Source: Neisseria sp.
Lineage (GTDB): Bacteria > Pseudomonadota > Gammaproteobacteria > Burkholderiales > Neisseriaceae
Assembly (NCBI GenBank): GCA_030528455.1
Contig: JAUMYW010000011.1
Span: forward strand, 1 to 60,575
Direction of reading: 5' to 3'
DNA: 60,575 bases
The position numbers and the translations under genes were made by a program. Positions 8,041 to 16,822 of the stretch are shown here, piece by piece (within the stretch, counting starts at the first letter, position 1; each line of letters begins with the position of its first letter). The notes under the pieces are model-generated. The model searched no databases. It saw nothing but the letters and a program-made list of their open reading frames with translations, and was not told the DNA's origin.

Positions 8041-9240
8041 ATGATGAGTACTTTGTTTTTTCCCGATACTGCCGAACGGCCGCTTGCCGGCAAAGTATGC
8101 TGGCTGTTTTGTACCGTTATCGATAATTTCGGCGACATAGGCGTGTGTTGGCGCTTGGCGCAAATGCTGCGGACCGAACAAGATTGCCGCGTGTATTTGT
8201 GGCTGGACGATGCCGCCAGTCTGGCTGCCCTCAGTCCGGGGCTGCCGACTTTGCCCTGTTCCCATCAGGGCATCGAAATCCGTTTGTGGGAGGAAGGGAA
8301 AACGGCAGATTTGGACGGTGCACCGCCGCCCGATCTGCTGCTGGAAACCTTTGCCTGCACCCTTCCCGACAGTGTCTTGACGCTCGTCCGGCACCGCAGG
8401 CCGCTGTGGATCAATTGGGAATACCTGAGTGCGGAAAATTGGGCGGAGGCCATGCACGGCAAGCCTTCCCTGCAAGCAGACGGTTGTGAAAAATACTTTT
8501 GGCTGATGGGTTTTTCCGAACACAGCGGCGGCCTGCTGCGCGAACGGGATTTTGCAAACCGCCTGACACACGCCGAGGCGTTCGGGAAGCGGCTTCTGCG
8601 GGATATGCCGTCTGCAACTGCGTCGGAAACCGTGCAAAGCTGGCTGCTGTTCGGCTATGAGAGCGGCATTTGGGCAGACTGGCTTTCCATGTGGCAGGCG
8701 GCCGGTCGTCCGATACGTCTGCTGCTGGCGGGCGGCAAAATCATCGGCAGTCTGAAAAAATCGGGCGTTCTGCCTCACGAAGCTCTTCTTGCAGACGGCT
8801 GCGTCTGGAAGTGCGGCTGCGTGGAACTGCTGCGGCTGCCCTTTGTCGCCCAAGACGACTTCGACCGCCTGCTTGCCTGTGCAGACGGTCTGATTGTGCG
8901 CGGCGAAGACAGTTTTGTAAGGGCACAGTTTTCCGGCAAACCGTTTTTGTGGCACATTTATCCGCAAGAAGAATCGGTTCATTTGGAAAAGCTCGCGGCG
9001 TTTTGGCAGAAAACCGAAACCTGCTTTCCGAAAGAAATCTTTACCGCGCAGCAGGCTTTGTCGGACGAACTCAACGGCCGCACCAAGCTGATGCCGTCTG
9101 CACGTCTGGCCGCATGGCAGACGCTGCAAAACCGTTTCACCGACTGGCAGGAGGCCGCACAAAAATGGCGGCAGTATCTGTCGCTCCAAGAAAGTGCCGT
9201 GGAAAAACTAGCCAAATTCTGTATTGGTAAGCTAAAATAA
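8041..9240 (+). CDS. earP: EF-P arginine rhamnosyltransferase EarP
   Basis: 399 residues. EarP transfers rhamnose from dTDP-rhamnose to a conserved arginine of elongation factor P, which is needed to rescue ribosomes stalled at polyproline. The N-terminal nucleotide-sugar fold begins [20 protein letters not shown], and VCWRLAQML follows, as in the EarP (formerly DUF2331) family; family length is about 380. Its partner efp follows 43 nt downstream, and that EF-P carries arginine at position 32, the modified residue. ATG 8041 has AGGA 5 nt upstream; ATG 8044 is an alternative. A DUS lies within the gene at about 8590. Confidence 0.93.
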   Translation: MMSTLFFPDTAERPLAGKVCWLFCTVIDNFGDIGVCWRLAQMLRTEQDCRVYLWLDDAASLAALSPGLPTLPCSHQGIEIRLWEEGKTADLDGAPPPDLLLETFACTLPDSVLTLVRHRRPLWINWEYLSAENWAEAMHGKPSLQADGCEKYFWLMGFSEHSGGLLRERDFANRLTHAEAFGKRLLRDMPSATASETVQSWLLFGYESGIWADWLSMWQAAGRPIRLLLAGGKIIGSLKKSGVLPHEALLADGCVWKCGCVELLRLPFVAQDDFDRLLACADGLIVRGEDSFVRAQFSGKPFLWHIYPQEESVHLEKLAAFWQKTETCFPKEIFTAQQALSDELNGRTKLMPSARLAAWQTLQNRFTDWQEAAQKWRQYLSLQESAVEKLAKFCIGKLK

Positions 9241-9283
9241 CGCGTTTGTTTTTCCCAAAACCCGAAATATAGAGAGTATTTTC

Positions 9284-9844
9284 ATGAAAACCGCACAAGA
9301 ACTGCGCGCCGGCAACGTGTTTATGGTCGGCAACGATCCTATGGTGGTTCAAAAAACCGAATACATCAAAGGCGGCCGCTCGTCTGCCAAAGTCAGTATG
9401 AAACTGAAAAACCTGCTGACCGGAGCGGCTTCCGAAACCATCGTTAAAGCCGACGACAAATTCGACGTTGTCGTATTGAGCCGCAAAAACTGTACTTACA
9501 GCTATTTTGCCGACCCTATGTATGTCTTCATGGACGAAGAATTCAACCAATACGAAATCGAAGCCGAAAATATCGGCGACGCGTTGAAATTCATCGTGGA
9601 CGGCATGGAAGACGTATGCGAAGTAACTTTCTACGAAGGCAACCCGATCTCCGTAGAGCTGCCCACCATCATCGTACGCGAAGTGGAATATACCGAACCG
9701 GCCGTTAAAGGCGACACTTCCGGCAAAGTAATGAAAACCGCCCGTTTGGTCGGCGGCACAGAAATCCAAGTGATGTCTTACATCGAAAACGGCGACAAAG
9801 TGGAAATCGATACCCGTACCGGCGAGTTCCGCAAACGCGCTTGA
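9284..9844 (+). CDS. efp: Translation elongation factor P
   Basis: 186 residues with the usual three beta-barrel domains. EF-P binds between the P and E sites and speeds peptide-bond formation at proline runs. The loop tip reads KGGRSSAK with Arg32. This is the rhamnosylated type, consistent with earP directly upstream; a lysine would be expected for the EpmA type. The C-terminus [10 protein letters not shown] is typical. It forms an operon with earP and ends at a strong intrinsic terminator. Confidence 0.98.
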   Translation: MKTAQELRAGNVFMVGNDPMVVQKTEYIKGGRSSAKVSMKLKNLLTGAASETIVKADDKFDVVVLSRKNCTYSYFADPMYVFMDEEFNQYEIEAENIGDALKFIVDGMEDVCEVTFYEGNPISVELPTIIVREVEYTEPAVKGDTSGKVMKTARLVGGTEIQVMSYIENGDKVEIDTRTGEFRKRA

Positions 9845-9863
9845 TTTGTACAACGGCAGAAAT

Positions 9864-9900
9864 CGTCTGAAACATTTTGTGTTTCGGACGTTTTCTTTTT
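9864..9900 (+). terminator. earP-efp intrinsic terminator
   Basis: CGTCTGAAAC-ATTTTGT-GTTTCGGACG forms a 10-bp stem with one G-U pair, followed directly by TTTTCTTTTT. It begins 20 nt after the efp stop. Confidence 0.9.
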
Positions 9901-9931
9901 CCTTGTGCCCCTGACGCTTCCCTTATCCTTC

Positions 9932-9972
9932 TTGATTTACATCAAGAACACTGCCCCGCAAATCCCTATAAT
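9932..9972 (+). promoter_or_regulatory. FNR-dependent (class II) promoter
   Basis: TTGATTTACATCAA at 9932-9945 is a perfect FNR site (TTGAT-N4-ATCAA). A consensus -10, TATAAT, lies at 9967-9972. With a start near 9979 the FNR site centres about 41 nt upstream, the standard position for an FNR-activated class II promoter. There is no good -35, as expected for an activator-dependent promoter. The downstream transcript is a non-coding candidate. Confidence 0.88.
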
Positions 9973-9978
9973 GGGAAC

Positions 9979-10113
9979 AGTCGGAACAGTTGTGTTCCAT
10001 TAGAATTTTCGGACGGCATCATGCTGTCGGAATCTTTCCTATTGAAATGTTTGTTTTATTTTCCTCTTGATGTGTGTGTGTTTTGGCGTGGTTACCGACC
10101 ACGCCCTCTTTTT
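9979..10113 (+). ncRNA. Candidate FNR-activated small RNA (AniS-like)
   Basis: About 135 nt lie between the FNR promoter and an intrinsic terminator at 10085-10113. The segment holds no convincing reading frame with a ribosome site. Two small hairpins can form near the 5' end: GGAACA/TGTTCC, and GACGGC/GCTGTC with one G-U pair. Two pyrimidine-rich stretches (around CTTTCCTATT and TTTTCCTCTT) could pair with Shine-Dalgarno sequences, as in FnrS-type RNAs. Neisseria meningitidis has an FNR-dependent small RNA, AniS; whether this is its orthologue needs comparison. Start and end are inferred. Confidence 0.72.
10085..10113 (+). terminator. Intrinsic terminator of the small RNA candidate
   Basis: GGCGTGGT-TACCG-ACCACGCC is a perfect 8-bp GC-rich stem with a 5-nt loop, followed by CTCTTTTT. 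It lies 40 nt before the end of ape1, which reads the other way. Confidence 0.9.
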
Positions 10114-10153
10114 GCACCGCTTTCAGGATAAGGCTGCTACAAACGGTAAAACC

Positions 10154-11323
10154 TTACCAAAACCAAGATTTGTCACCCATCATTTCCATCAGCGCATCGG
10201 CCAGCTTCCCCCCGGCCAGACGGTAGCCCGTGGCACTGAAATGCACTCCGTCTTTTGCCCCCAAACCTTGAAGCACCCAGTTTTTCATACTGCATTCTCC
10301 ACCCATGGCATCCTGCCAAGACCAATACAGCAAATGTTCTTCTCTGGCAATCTGCTGCTGCATGGCTTGAATCTCGCCCAGCTTGGCAGGTCTTTGTCCG
10401 CATTCTCCGTTTTTAGTCGTCAGCGATTCCGGTGCTCCAACAAGCAGAATACCTGCCGAAGGCAGCATTTTTTTAATATTCCTGACCGTCTGCCGCCATA
10501 TTTCCCGGGTTTCCTCCACATCTATCGTACGGTTAAACGCTTCGTTCGTACCGTAAGCCAATACGACCAAATCTGCCTGAGCCGTCTGCAAATCCTGCCA
10601 AAAGTCCGGACGCCATCGACTCCAGTGGGATAACTGCGAACCGTTGATACCCAGAGCGGAAACAATGACACCCGGCCGCTCGTTTTCAATGTTAATCGGA
10701 CCGATTTCCCAAATATCGTCATCACCGCCCGTTTCAAAACTGAACGGCAGCTTGGCCGAAACCGTATGCCGACGCCAGCCGAAGCCCTCGCCCCGGTCGA
10801 CAGGCAGACGCATACCGTTCTCACTGTCTGCCAGTAGTAAGGGCTGGGAAACGAATACTGGGCGCAGATTGAACGTTATTTCTTGTGCGCCGTTGTCCTC
10901 TGTATTCGGAATAATACTCATCGAAGCATATCCCTGTGAACGCATCAGTACGCCGCCCAAAGGGAAATCGGCTTCGTCTTTTCGGCTGCTCAAAACTTGC
11001 CAGCCGCTGCCTTTTTGTTTGACTTCCGCCGTCCGCTGCCCTCTCACTGCCGCAGGCGATACCCAGCCGATACCGCCGTTTCCCCATCGGGTTTGCAGAC
11101 GGCTTCTCAATTCCTGAGTGAAATAATCACCCCCGGTATGCGAATCCCCAAGTTGCAGAATGCGGAATTTCACCTCGCCGCCGCTTCTCAAACGGTCCAG
11201 CTTGTCCTGCCAAGCAGCCCTACCGTCCTGAAAATCTTCAATCGGTACGGCCGACACCTGCGAGCAGGCCAGCAAACCGAACAGGATCGGCAAGCTGAAA
11301 ACTTTTTTCAATAATATATTCAT
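10154..11323 (-). CDS. ape1: Peptidoglycan O-acetylesterase, SGNH hydrolase (Ape1-like)
   Basis: 389 residues. The family removes O-acetyl groups from muramic acid, which lets lytic transglycosylases cut the wall. The N-terminus (MNILLKKVFSLPILFGLLAC) is an export signal. LLAC could be a lipobox, or cleavage may follow VSA; sequence does not decide. SGNH blocks are present: LQLGDSHTGG (nucleophile Ser), ALGINGSQ, AYGTNEAF and DGVHFSATG (Asp-x-x-His). The frame is open to 11401, but ATG 11323 begins the signal peptide. It follows patB by 49 nt in the order patA-patB-ape1, the neisserial cluster that adds and removes wall acetyl groups. Confidence 0.87.
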   Translation of the reverse strand: MNILLKKVFSLPILFGLLACSQVSAVPIEDFQDGRAAWQDKLDRLRSGGEVKFRILQLGDSHTGGDYFTQELRSRLQTRWGNGGIGWVSPAAVRGQRTAEVKQKGSGWQVLSSRKDEADFPLGGVLMRSQGYASMSIIPNTEDNGAQEITFNLRPVFVSQPLLLADSENGMRLPVDRGEGFGWRRHTVSAKLPFSFETGGDDDIWEIGPINIENERPGVIVSALGINGSQLSHWSRWRPDFWQDLQTAQADLVVLAYGTNEAFNRTIDVEETREIWRQTVRNIKKMLPSAGILLVGAPESLTTKNGECGQRPAKLGEIQAMQQQIAREEHLLYWSWQDAMGGECSMKNWVLQGLGAKDGVHFSATGYRLAGGKLADALMEMMGDKSWFW

Positions 11324-11372
11324 ATTTTTCCGGATATCAAAAAAGCCGCCCTGCATCAGGCGGCCGGGAAAA

Positions 11373-12449
11373 TCAAGGCTCGAACCGGATATGTTCCGCA
11401 ATATGTTCTGCCAGATATTTCTGCCCTTTCGGGGTAAAGTGGATACCGTCTTTACTGCGCATCCGCTCGTTTTTACCCTGATACGGCGCAGTGTCTCGAT
11501 ACGATTCCGCGCTGCCGCCCAACATATCGGCTGTCGGCAACCAAAGGACTTTGCCCTGCAATTCGTCTTCCAAAACGCCGTTGAGATAAAGCATCTGTTT
11601 ATTCAGCTTACGGCCTTTCATATAGGGAATGCCCAGCCAGATAATCTTCGCTCCTGCATTTTGCGCACTTTGCACAATCCTTTGCACGCGGGAACGGTAC
11701 ACCTCTTCCCACTCGGGCGTTGCAAATTTCAGGATCCTGCCTTTGTTTGCCGGATCTGCAAAATCCCAAGGGTCGTTCGGTCCCAAGAATACCACCAGAA
11801 GTTTGATGGCTGAATCTTCTTTTAAATTCTTTTCAATCGTTGCCGGCCAATCGAAAAATCCCGGATAGGACAAGCCCGTACTTTGTTTGCTCAAATTCAG
11901 TGAAGCTATGCCGTAGCTGCTGCTCAAATATTTCTGAGCAAAGGGGGCTACGCCCTGCATTAAGGAATCACCGGCAAAAAACACTTTGTCGCCGCTGCGC
12001 AATACCACTTCGTCTGCCTGTTCCGCAACTTGAACTTCGGCTGAGAACGCTTCCTGCCGCACTTCCTTCTCCGAACCGTGCGATGCCGTCTGCAATGCAC
12101 CGTTTGCAGGAGATTCGGCAGTTATGCCCCCGGCTGCAGACGGCTGTACGGTTTCCTCCTGCCTGCCTCCAGCCTCAAACTGTTCGGCATACCGGATCCA
12201 AGCCGAACTTTGTTCGGCAAAACGGTCAAGGGCGTTCTGATATGTTCCGTTCAACCATTCCTGCGCCGCCGCACCGCTGCGCCACCATTCAAACTGGTCA
12301 AGCGGCTCCAAAATCCCTGTCTGATGGTAAGTCTGCTGCCAATAGGCATTGATGGATTTTTGCGAAAACCATGTCAGAACTGCCGCCGTACCCAATAAAG
12401 CCGCATACAGCAGGATAAAATTTTTGCTGTGAAATTCAGAAGTTTGCAT
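11373..12449 (-). CDS. patB: Peptidoglycan O-acetyltransferase PatB (periplasmic SGNH transferase)
   Basis: 358 residues. PatB moves acetyl from the membrane partner PatA to the C6 hydroxyl of N-acetylmuramic acid. An N-terminal membrane anchor (about residues 11-28) precedes a low-complexity, Ala/Glu-rich linker (about 90-145). The SGNH domain follows, with FAGDSLMQG (catalytic Ser), LGPNDPWDF and SKDGIHFTPKG (Asp and His). It overlaps the end of patA by 14 nt, which suggests translational coupling. The linker contains a DUS-encoded segment. Confidence 0.88.
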   Translation of the reverse strand: MQTSEFHSKNFILLYAALLGTAAVLTWFSQKSINAYWQQTYHQTGILEPLDQFEWWRSGAAAQEWLNGTYQNALDRFAEQSSAWIRYAEQFEAGGRQEETVQPSAAGGITAESPANGALQTASHGSEKEVRQEAFSAEVQVAEQADEVVLRSGDKVFFAGDSLMQGVAPFAQKYLSSSYGIASLNLSKQSTGLSYPGFFDWPATIEKNLKEDSAIKLLVVFLGPNDPWDFADPANKGRILKFATPEWEEVYRSRVQRIVQSAQNAGAKIIWLGIPYMKGRKLNKQMLYLNGVLEDELQGKVLWLPTADMLGGSAESYRDTAPYQGKNERMRSKDGIHFTPKGQKYLAEHIAEHIRFEP

Positions 12450-13872
12450 AAATAAATCCCGGAATGCCCGACGGTGCCAGCACCATCAGCAAAATCATGA
12501 CAACCGAAACCGGCAATATCCACAGCCATACGGGCATTTTTTCCAGCATGGCAACAAATCCGCCGAAGCCTTTAACCAATACGCCGTAAAACACCAGCGA
12601 CAACACCATTGCCGCCAATACGGCCAATACATCCAACGCCGGTACGGCAAACGGATTCGGATTGAACAGCAGTGCCTGAAACATCAGTGCGGCATCGTCC
12701 AAACTGGTGGTGCGAAATACGACGAAGGCTGCGCAAACAAAGTGTACCGTTACCAAAACACCGGCAAATCTGCCGATAGGCGTAGCAGCCAGTGCTTCTC
12801 TCCGACCGGTAATCTTATCGCCGATATTCAGCAGCACCAAAGCCGATCCGTGCAACAGTCCCCATAAAAGGAAGTTCCAGCCCGAACCATGCCAAATTCC
12901 CGATAAAACCATGGCAATCAAGAGATTAATCTGCGTGCGCACAAAACCTCCCCTGCTACCGCCCAAAGGAATATAAATATAGTCGCGAATCCAAGTAGAC
13001 AAAGTAATATGCCAGCGGTCCCAGAAATCACGGATATTGAATGCCCGCAAAGGCATATTGAAGTTTTGCGGAAGCCGGAATCCCAACAGCATCGCCAAGC
13101 CGATAACCAAATCGGAATATCCGGAGAAATCAAGGAACAACTGTGCGGTATAGCCGTACATTGCGGTCAGAACCGCAACAATGTCATACTGCATCGGGTT
13201 TTCAAAAACCGGATCTACCCAGCCGTCTGCAAGTGTGCCGGCCAGCCACCATTTCTTACCGATACCCAATAAAATGAAACCGACAGCAAGTGCCGGACGG
13301 ATGATATTGCGTTTCCCAACGGCCTGAATCTGCTCGCTGATACCTTGTTGCGGACCTGCCGCGCTTTTAAAGCCGGACGCACGGATAATCGGACCTGAGG
13401 TAATAGTGGGAAAAAAGCTCAAATGCAGCAGTAAATCATGCCAACGCAGACGAACATCTTCCCTACGGTATAAAGATACCAAGTAGGCAATCGCTTGAAA
13501 GGTATAATATGAAACGCCCAAAGGCATCAGAATATCCGCAGCTTCTCCACCGAGATGCTGCTGCAAAGCGGGTCTGAAAAAGTCGTAATATTTGAAGAAT
13601 GACAAATTCAGCAAAGCCGCAGCAATGCCTGCAAACAACCAGCTTTTGCGCACACCCGTATTTTGCGAATGACTCAAACCAACCGCAATACACGAGTTGA
13701 ACAGTGAAAATACAATAACCGCCAGCATGGCTGGAACCGAAACATAGGCCAACAAACCCAATCCGGCAAACAGCAACAGGCCGTTTTGCACAACCGGTTT
13801 TGCACGGCAAAGCCAATAAAGCAAAAAGAAAATTAAAAATGCAAATGCAAATTCAATAGACAGAAACGGCAC
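12436..13872 (-). CDS. patA: Peptidoglycan O-acetyltransferase PatA (MBOAT membrane protein)
   Basis: 478 residues and about 11-12 hydrophobic segments. MBOAT proteins of this type carry acetyl groups across the inner membrane. Diagnostic motifs are FWDRWHITLSTWIRDYIYIP and the invariant histidine in LSGIWHGSGWNF. GTG at 13872 is preceded by AGGAGG at 7 nt and begins directly with the first membrane helix; the frame is open to 13920 without a better start. It is the first gene of patA-patB-ape1. Confidence 0.9.
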   Translation of the reverse strand: MPFLSIEFAFAFLIFFLLYWLCRAKPVVQNGLLLFAGLGLLAYVSVPAMLAVIVFSLFNSCIAVGLSHSQNTGVRKSWLFAGIAAALLNLSFFKYYDFFRPALQQHLGGEAADILMPLGVSYYTFQAIAYLVSLYRREDVRLRWHDLLLHLSFFPTITSGPIIRASGFKSAAGPQQGISEQIQAVGKRNIIRPALAVGFILLGIGKKWWLAGTLADGWVDPVFENPMQYDIVAVLTAMYGYTAQLFLDFSGYSDLVIGLAMLLGFRLPQNFNMPLRAFNIRDFWDRWHITLSTWIRDYIYIPLGGSRGGFVRTQINLLIAMVLSGIWHGSGWNFLLWGLLHGSALVLLNIGDKITGRREALAATPIGRFAGVLVTVHFVCAAFVVFRTTSLDDAALMFQALLFNPNPFAVPALDVLAVLAAMVLSLVFYGVLVKGFGGFVAMLEKMPVWLWILPVSVVMILLMVLAPSGIPGFIYANF

Positions 13873-14256
13873 AATCCGCCTCCTGATGATAATGGAACAC
13901 GCTTCCCCTGTCCTCGACAAGGAAAATCTGAAACACAGCTATCCGAAAACCGCATTATTTTCAGACGGCCTTACTACCGGTTTTATTGACAAACCGAAAC
14001 GGTCTGCCATTTTCCTCAATACATCTTCAACCGCCCAGTTCCCCGAATACGTTCGAGCAGATGCTTTTTTGCCGTCAGTCTGCCCCAACTGCGCCAGCAT
14101 TTCGCAAATAGACCGCTCTTCGTTCAAACATCTGCAGTCAGACGACCCGGAAAAGCCGCTTTCACGCCAGCCAAACCGTTTTACAGCAAATGCACTGCTT
14201 TGTTATCCATATTCCGTTCCTGCAATATTTCATCAAAGCAGATTTCTACGCTGCCT
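13873..14256. other. Intergenic region upstream of patA, no gene recognised
   Basis: 384 bp. Frames are open on both strands (for example 14127 to 13939 minus from TTG), but none has a good ribosome site or a recognisable product. A canonical-type uptake word GCCGTCTGAA (reverse orientation) lies near 13959. No clear promoter is identified. Confidence 0.5.
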
Positions 14257-14697
14257 TTACTCTTTCAAATCCGACACACACTGCCTGTCGCGCTCTTCAA
14301 AGGCTGCCGCGCCGCCGAGCAAGTCAAGCTGCTCCTGCGCACTCATGCTACCGAATGCCTCAATCTGCTTAGGATTGAGTTTATCCAGAGGCTTTTCCCA
14401 CATACATAAGCAGTAATCCGCAACCAACCTGCCGGAAGAATCGGATAATCCTCGTGCCTTCAAATCGCTCTGCCATTTATCCGTTAACGGAACGTTTTTG
14501 ATGCATGACTCCACTACTTTGGCCTTGAACTGGGGCTTGGTCATTGCGCAAGTGGAAAGAAAGAAAAAACCGGCAAACAATAAGGCTGTTACCCACAACC
14601 AGATTCTGATTGTACGGATTTTGGCTTTAGAACGGCATTTCAATTCGTCAGTGCCGTCTGCAGAAGGCACTTCGTGTTTCTCCGGAAATTCAGCCAT
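14257..14697 (-). CDS. Conserved-looking inner-membrane protein of unknown function
   Basis: 146 residues, not recognised as a characterised family. A charged N-terminal cytoplasmic tail is followed by one transmembrane helix (about residues 30-48: RIWLWVTALLFAGFFFL). The remaining 95 residues would be periplasmic, with cysteines in VESCIKN, DYCLCMW and DRQCVSD that could form disulfides. Its ATG at 14697 overlaps the hom stop (14690) by 8 nt, so it is likely co-translated with hom. No functional link with homoserine synthesis is evident. Confidence 0.7.
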   Translation of the reverse strand: MAEFPEKHEVPSADGTDELKCRSKAKIRTIRIWLWVTALLFAGFFFLSTCAMTKPQFKAKVVESCIKNVPLTDKWQSDLKARGLSDSSGRLVADYCLCMWEKPLDKLNPKQIEAFGSMSAQEQLDLLGGAAAFEERDRQCVSDLKE

Positions 14698-15997
14698 GCA
14701 GACTCTCCATTCGAATCATGACCACACCGCCCTGAACGGCCGACATGGCTTCAATCTCTCCGATTGCCGCCTTAATCTGCTTTTCAACCGTACTGTGCGT
14801 CAAAATCACGATTTCCGCATGATTGCCGTCCAACACGCCTTTTTGAATCAACGCTTCTATCGAAACCGCCTGTTCTGCCAGCAGATTGGCAATCTGCCCC
14901 AATACGCCGGGTTTGTCTTCTGCCCTGACGCGCAGATAATAACTGCTGGTAATTTCATCCATAGGCAGAATGGTCAGTTCTTTGACCTGACCGGCCTGGA
15001 AAGCCAGATAAGGCACCCGGCTTTCAGCCTCCGCTCCCATCAGACGGCAGATATCGACAATATCCGCCACTACCGCGCTGGCAGTCGGCAAAGAACCTGC
15101 GCCCGGGCCGTAATACAGCGTTTCGCCGACCATATCGGCCTGTACGCGCACGGCATTCATCACACCGTTGACATTGGCAATCAGGCGACACTCCGGAATC
15201 AAAGTCGGATGCACGCGCAACTCAATCCCTTTTTCCGTTTTACGCGTAATCCCCAACAGTTTGATGCGATAACCCAACTCTTCCGCATATTTGATGTCGC
15301 GGCTGTCGAGTTTGCTGATACCTTCCAAATAACACGCCCGGAAATTCACCGGCGTGCCGAAAGCCAAAGATGACATAATCGTAATTTTATGACCGGCATC
15401 ATGACCTTCTATATCGAAAGTCGGATCGGCCTCAGCATAACCCAGTTCCTGCGCCTGTTTCAGAACTTCCGCAAACGGGCTGCCCTTTTCGCGCATCTCG
15501 CTCAAAATAAAATTACTGGTACCGTTGATGATGCCGGCAATCGAACGGATATTGTTTGCAGCCAAACCTTCGCGCAGTGCTTTGATAATCGGAATACCGC
15601 CGGCAACAGCCGCTTCAAAGTTCACCATCACATTTTTGCGTTCGGCCAGCGCGAAGACTTCGTTACCGTATTCCGCCAGCAGTTTCTTATTGGCAGTTAC
15701 AACATGTTTGCCGTTTTCCAAGGCCTGCAGCACAATATCTTTGGCAATATCCGTACCGCCGAACAGTTCCACCACGATATCTACATCTTCACGGCCGACC
15801 AAATCAAAAGGATTTGTGACAAAAACGGCATCGGGCGCGATTTCGCGCGCTTTTTCCTCACTACGGCTGCACACAACCGAAACGCGAACCGCACGCCCCA
15901 AACGGCGGCTGATTTCCGCCGCATTGTCCCGCAAAACGCGCGCCGTACCGCTTCCGACCGTCCCCAAACCCACAATACCGACATTTACCGCTTTCAT
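14690..15997 (-). CDS. hom: Homoserine dehydrogenase
   Basis: 435 residues. It reduces aspartate semialdehyde to homoserine with NAD(P)H, the branch point for threonine and methionine. Rossmann motif GLGTVG at residues 10-15. The catalytic domain includes TANKKLLAEYG, IINGTSNFILSEM and GHDAGHKITIMSSLAFG, with the substrate-binding Asp/Glu/Lys region. The C-terminal ACT domain (about 350-430, SYYLRVRAEDKPGVLGQIA) indicates allosteric control, in this family usually by threonine. This is the monofunctional form without an aspartokinase domain. Confidence 0.97.
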   Translation of the reverse strand: MKAVNVGIVGLGTVGSGTARVLRDNAAEISRRLGRAVRVSVVCSRSEEKAREIAPDAVFVTNPFDLVGREDVDIVVELFGGTDIAKDIVLQALENGKHVVTANKKLLAEYGNEVFALAERKNVMVNFEAAVAGGIPIIKALREGLAANNIRSIAGIINGTSNFILSEMREKGSPFAEVLKQAQELGYAEADPTFDIEGHDAGHKITIMSSLAFGTPVNFRACYLEGISKLDSRDIKYAEELGYRIKLLGITRKTEKGIELRVHPTLIPECRLIANVNGVMNAVRVQADMVGETLYYGPGAGSLPTASAVVADIVDICRLMGAEAESRVPYLAFQAGQVKELTILPMDEITSSYYLRVRAEDKPGVLGQIANLLAEQAVSIEALIQKGVLDGNHAEIVILTHSTVEKQIKAAIGEIEAMSAVQGGVVMIRMESLHG

Positions 15998-16114
15998 GGT
16001 TTTCCTTATATCCTTGTCCCTTACGTGCAGATTCGTTAAACTGCCCGAACTGAAAAATATATCATCCTACCCGAATTTACTTATTTTTGCACGTTTCATA
16101 GCCCGAGTTTTGCC

Positions 16115-16486
16115 ATGCAGTTCACCGAACATCTCCACGCCCCGCTTTCCGCCACCCACGCCTACGCACCTGGCAGCATCACGGTCGGCGGACAAACTCA
16201 TACCGAAGCGGTCTTACTCTTTGCAGACGGCTTGCGCGTCATGCCGTCTGCAAGTTGGGAGCAGCTGGACGAAATGTTTTTCACTCCTCTGTTGGACGAA
16301 CTAGGCCATCCGGAGCTTCTGCTGCTCGGCAGCGGCCCAAAACAGCGTTTCCTCCACCCGAAAACGGCCGCCTTCCTGGCATCACGGGGTGTCGGCTGCG
16401 AAAGTATGAGCACCGCCGCTGCCTGCCGTACACTTGCAGTCCTGCAAAGCGAAAAACGCAATATATGGGCTTTGCTGCTGCCCTAA
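16115..16486 (+). CDS. Mth938-like domain protein (DUF498/NDUFAF3 family)
   Basis: 123 residues. The compact alpha/beta fold of the Mth938 family is seen in PGSITVGGQTHTEAVLLFA, LLLLGSGPKQRF and the C-terminal STAAACRTLAVL. Bacterial members have no established reaction; the mitochondrial relative NDUFAF3 helps assemble complex I. The gene carries an inverted pair of DUS words inside its coding sequence (16221-16253), which spells FADGLRVMPSA. It is monocistronic, divergent from hom. Confidence 0.82.
   Translation: MQFTEHLHAPLSATHAYAPGSITVGGQTHTEAVLLFADGLRVMPSASWEQLDEMFFTPLLDELGHPELLLLGSGPKQRFLHPKTAAFLASRGVGCESMSTAAACRTLAVLQSEKRNIWALLLP
16221..16253. repeat. Inverted DUS pair inside a coding sequence
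   Basis: TTGCAGACGGC (16221-16231) and GCCGTCTGCAA (16243-16253) are perfect inverted repeats separated by 11 nt. Both lie within the Mth938-like gene. The arrangement resembles the terminator-type DUS pairs seen elsewhere in the window but has no T tract. Confidence 0.9.
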
Positions 16487-16691
16487 TATTGCCCGAACCG
16501 CCGTCTATTACGGTTCATATATATATGATATATGGTTTGCAGCATATTCGTTACTATAACCGCCAACAGCAAAATCAAAACTTACAAACGTTCAGCCAGG
16601 TAAAAAACCTTGCTTCTCCGCAAATTGCCGTCATACTGAATACCCTGCTTCTCACGGCAGTTCCTACCAACAAGAAAAAGGAGAACGCTTA

Positions 16692-16781
16692 ATGCAACAC
16701 CGTAGAAGGCAGCAGATTTTCCAAGCTGCCAAACGTTCGTTTACCGTACCCGCCGCCCAAGCACCCGTCAAAACCGCCTGA
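16692..16781 (+). CDS. Possible small basic protein, 29 residues
   Basis: ATG at 16692 has AAGGAG about 8-9 nt upstream, one of the better ribosome sites in the window. The product begins MQHRRRQQIFQAAK and ends APVKTA. It is rich in arginine and glutamine, with no signal peptide or membrane segment. A perfect palindromic terminator follows 41 nt after the stop. The 200-nt leader (16487-16691) holds no other gene. I do not recognise the product. It could be a real small protein, a leader peptide or the coding part of a regulatory RNA. Confidence 0.4.
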   Translation: MQHRRRQQIFQAAKRSFTVPAAQAPVKTA

Positions 16782-16822
16782 TATATTAAAGGCTGAAAAC
16801 AGTTTTGATGCCCCAAAAAACC

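Noticed and set aside
9877-10633. Plus-strand frames of 84 and 188 codons across the small-RNA region
   Set aside because: They begin within or near the efp terminator, cross the small-RNA terminator and lack ribosome sites; the second runs antisense to ape1.
13939-14127. 62-codon minus-strand frame upstream of patA
   Set aside because: TTG start without a ribosome site and no recognised product; could be a remnant but cannot be supported.
13886-14416. 176-codon plus-strand frame between patA and hom
   Set aside because: No recognisable domain; half is antisense to the membrane protein gene at 14257-14697.
16487-16691. Riboswitch or T-box in the leader of the small ORF
   Set aside because: Only one 6-bp long-range pairing is visible and no conserved motif of a known class.
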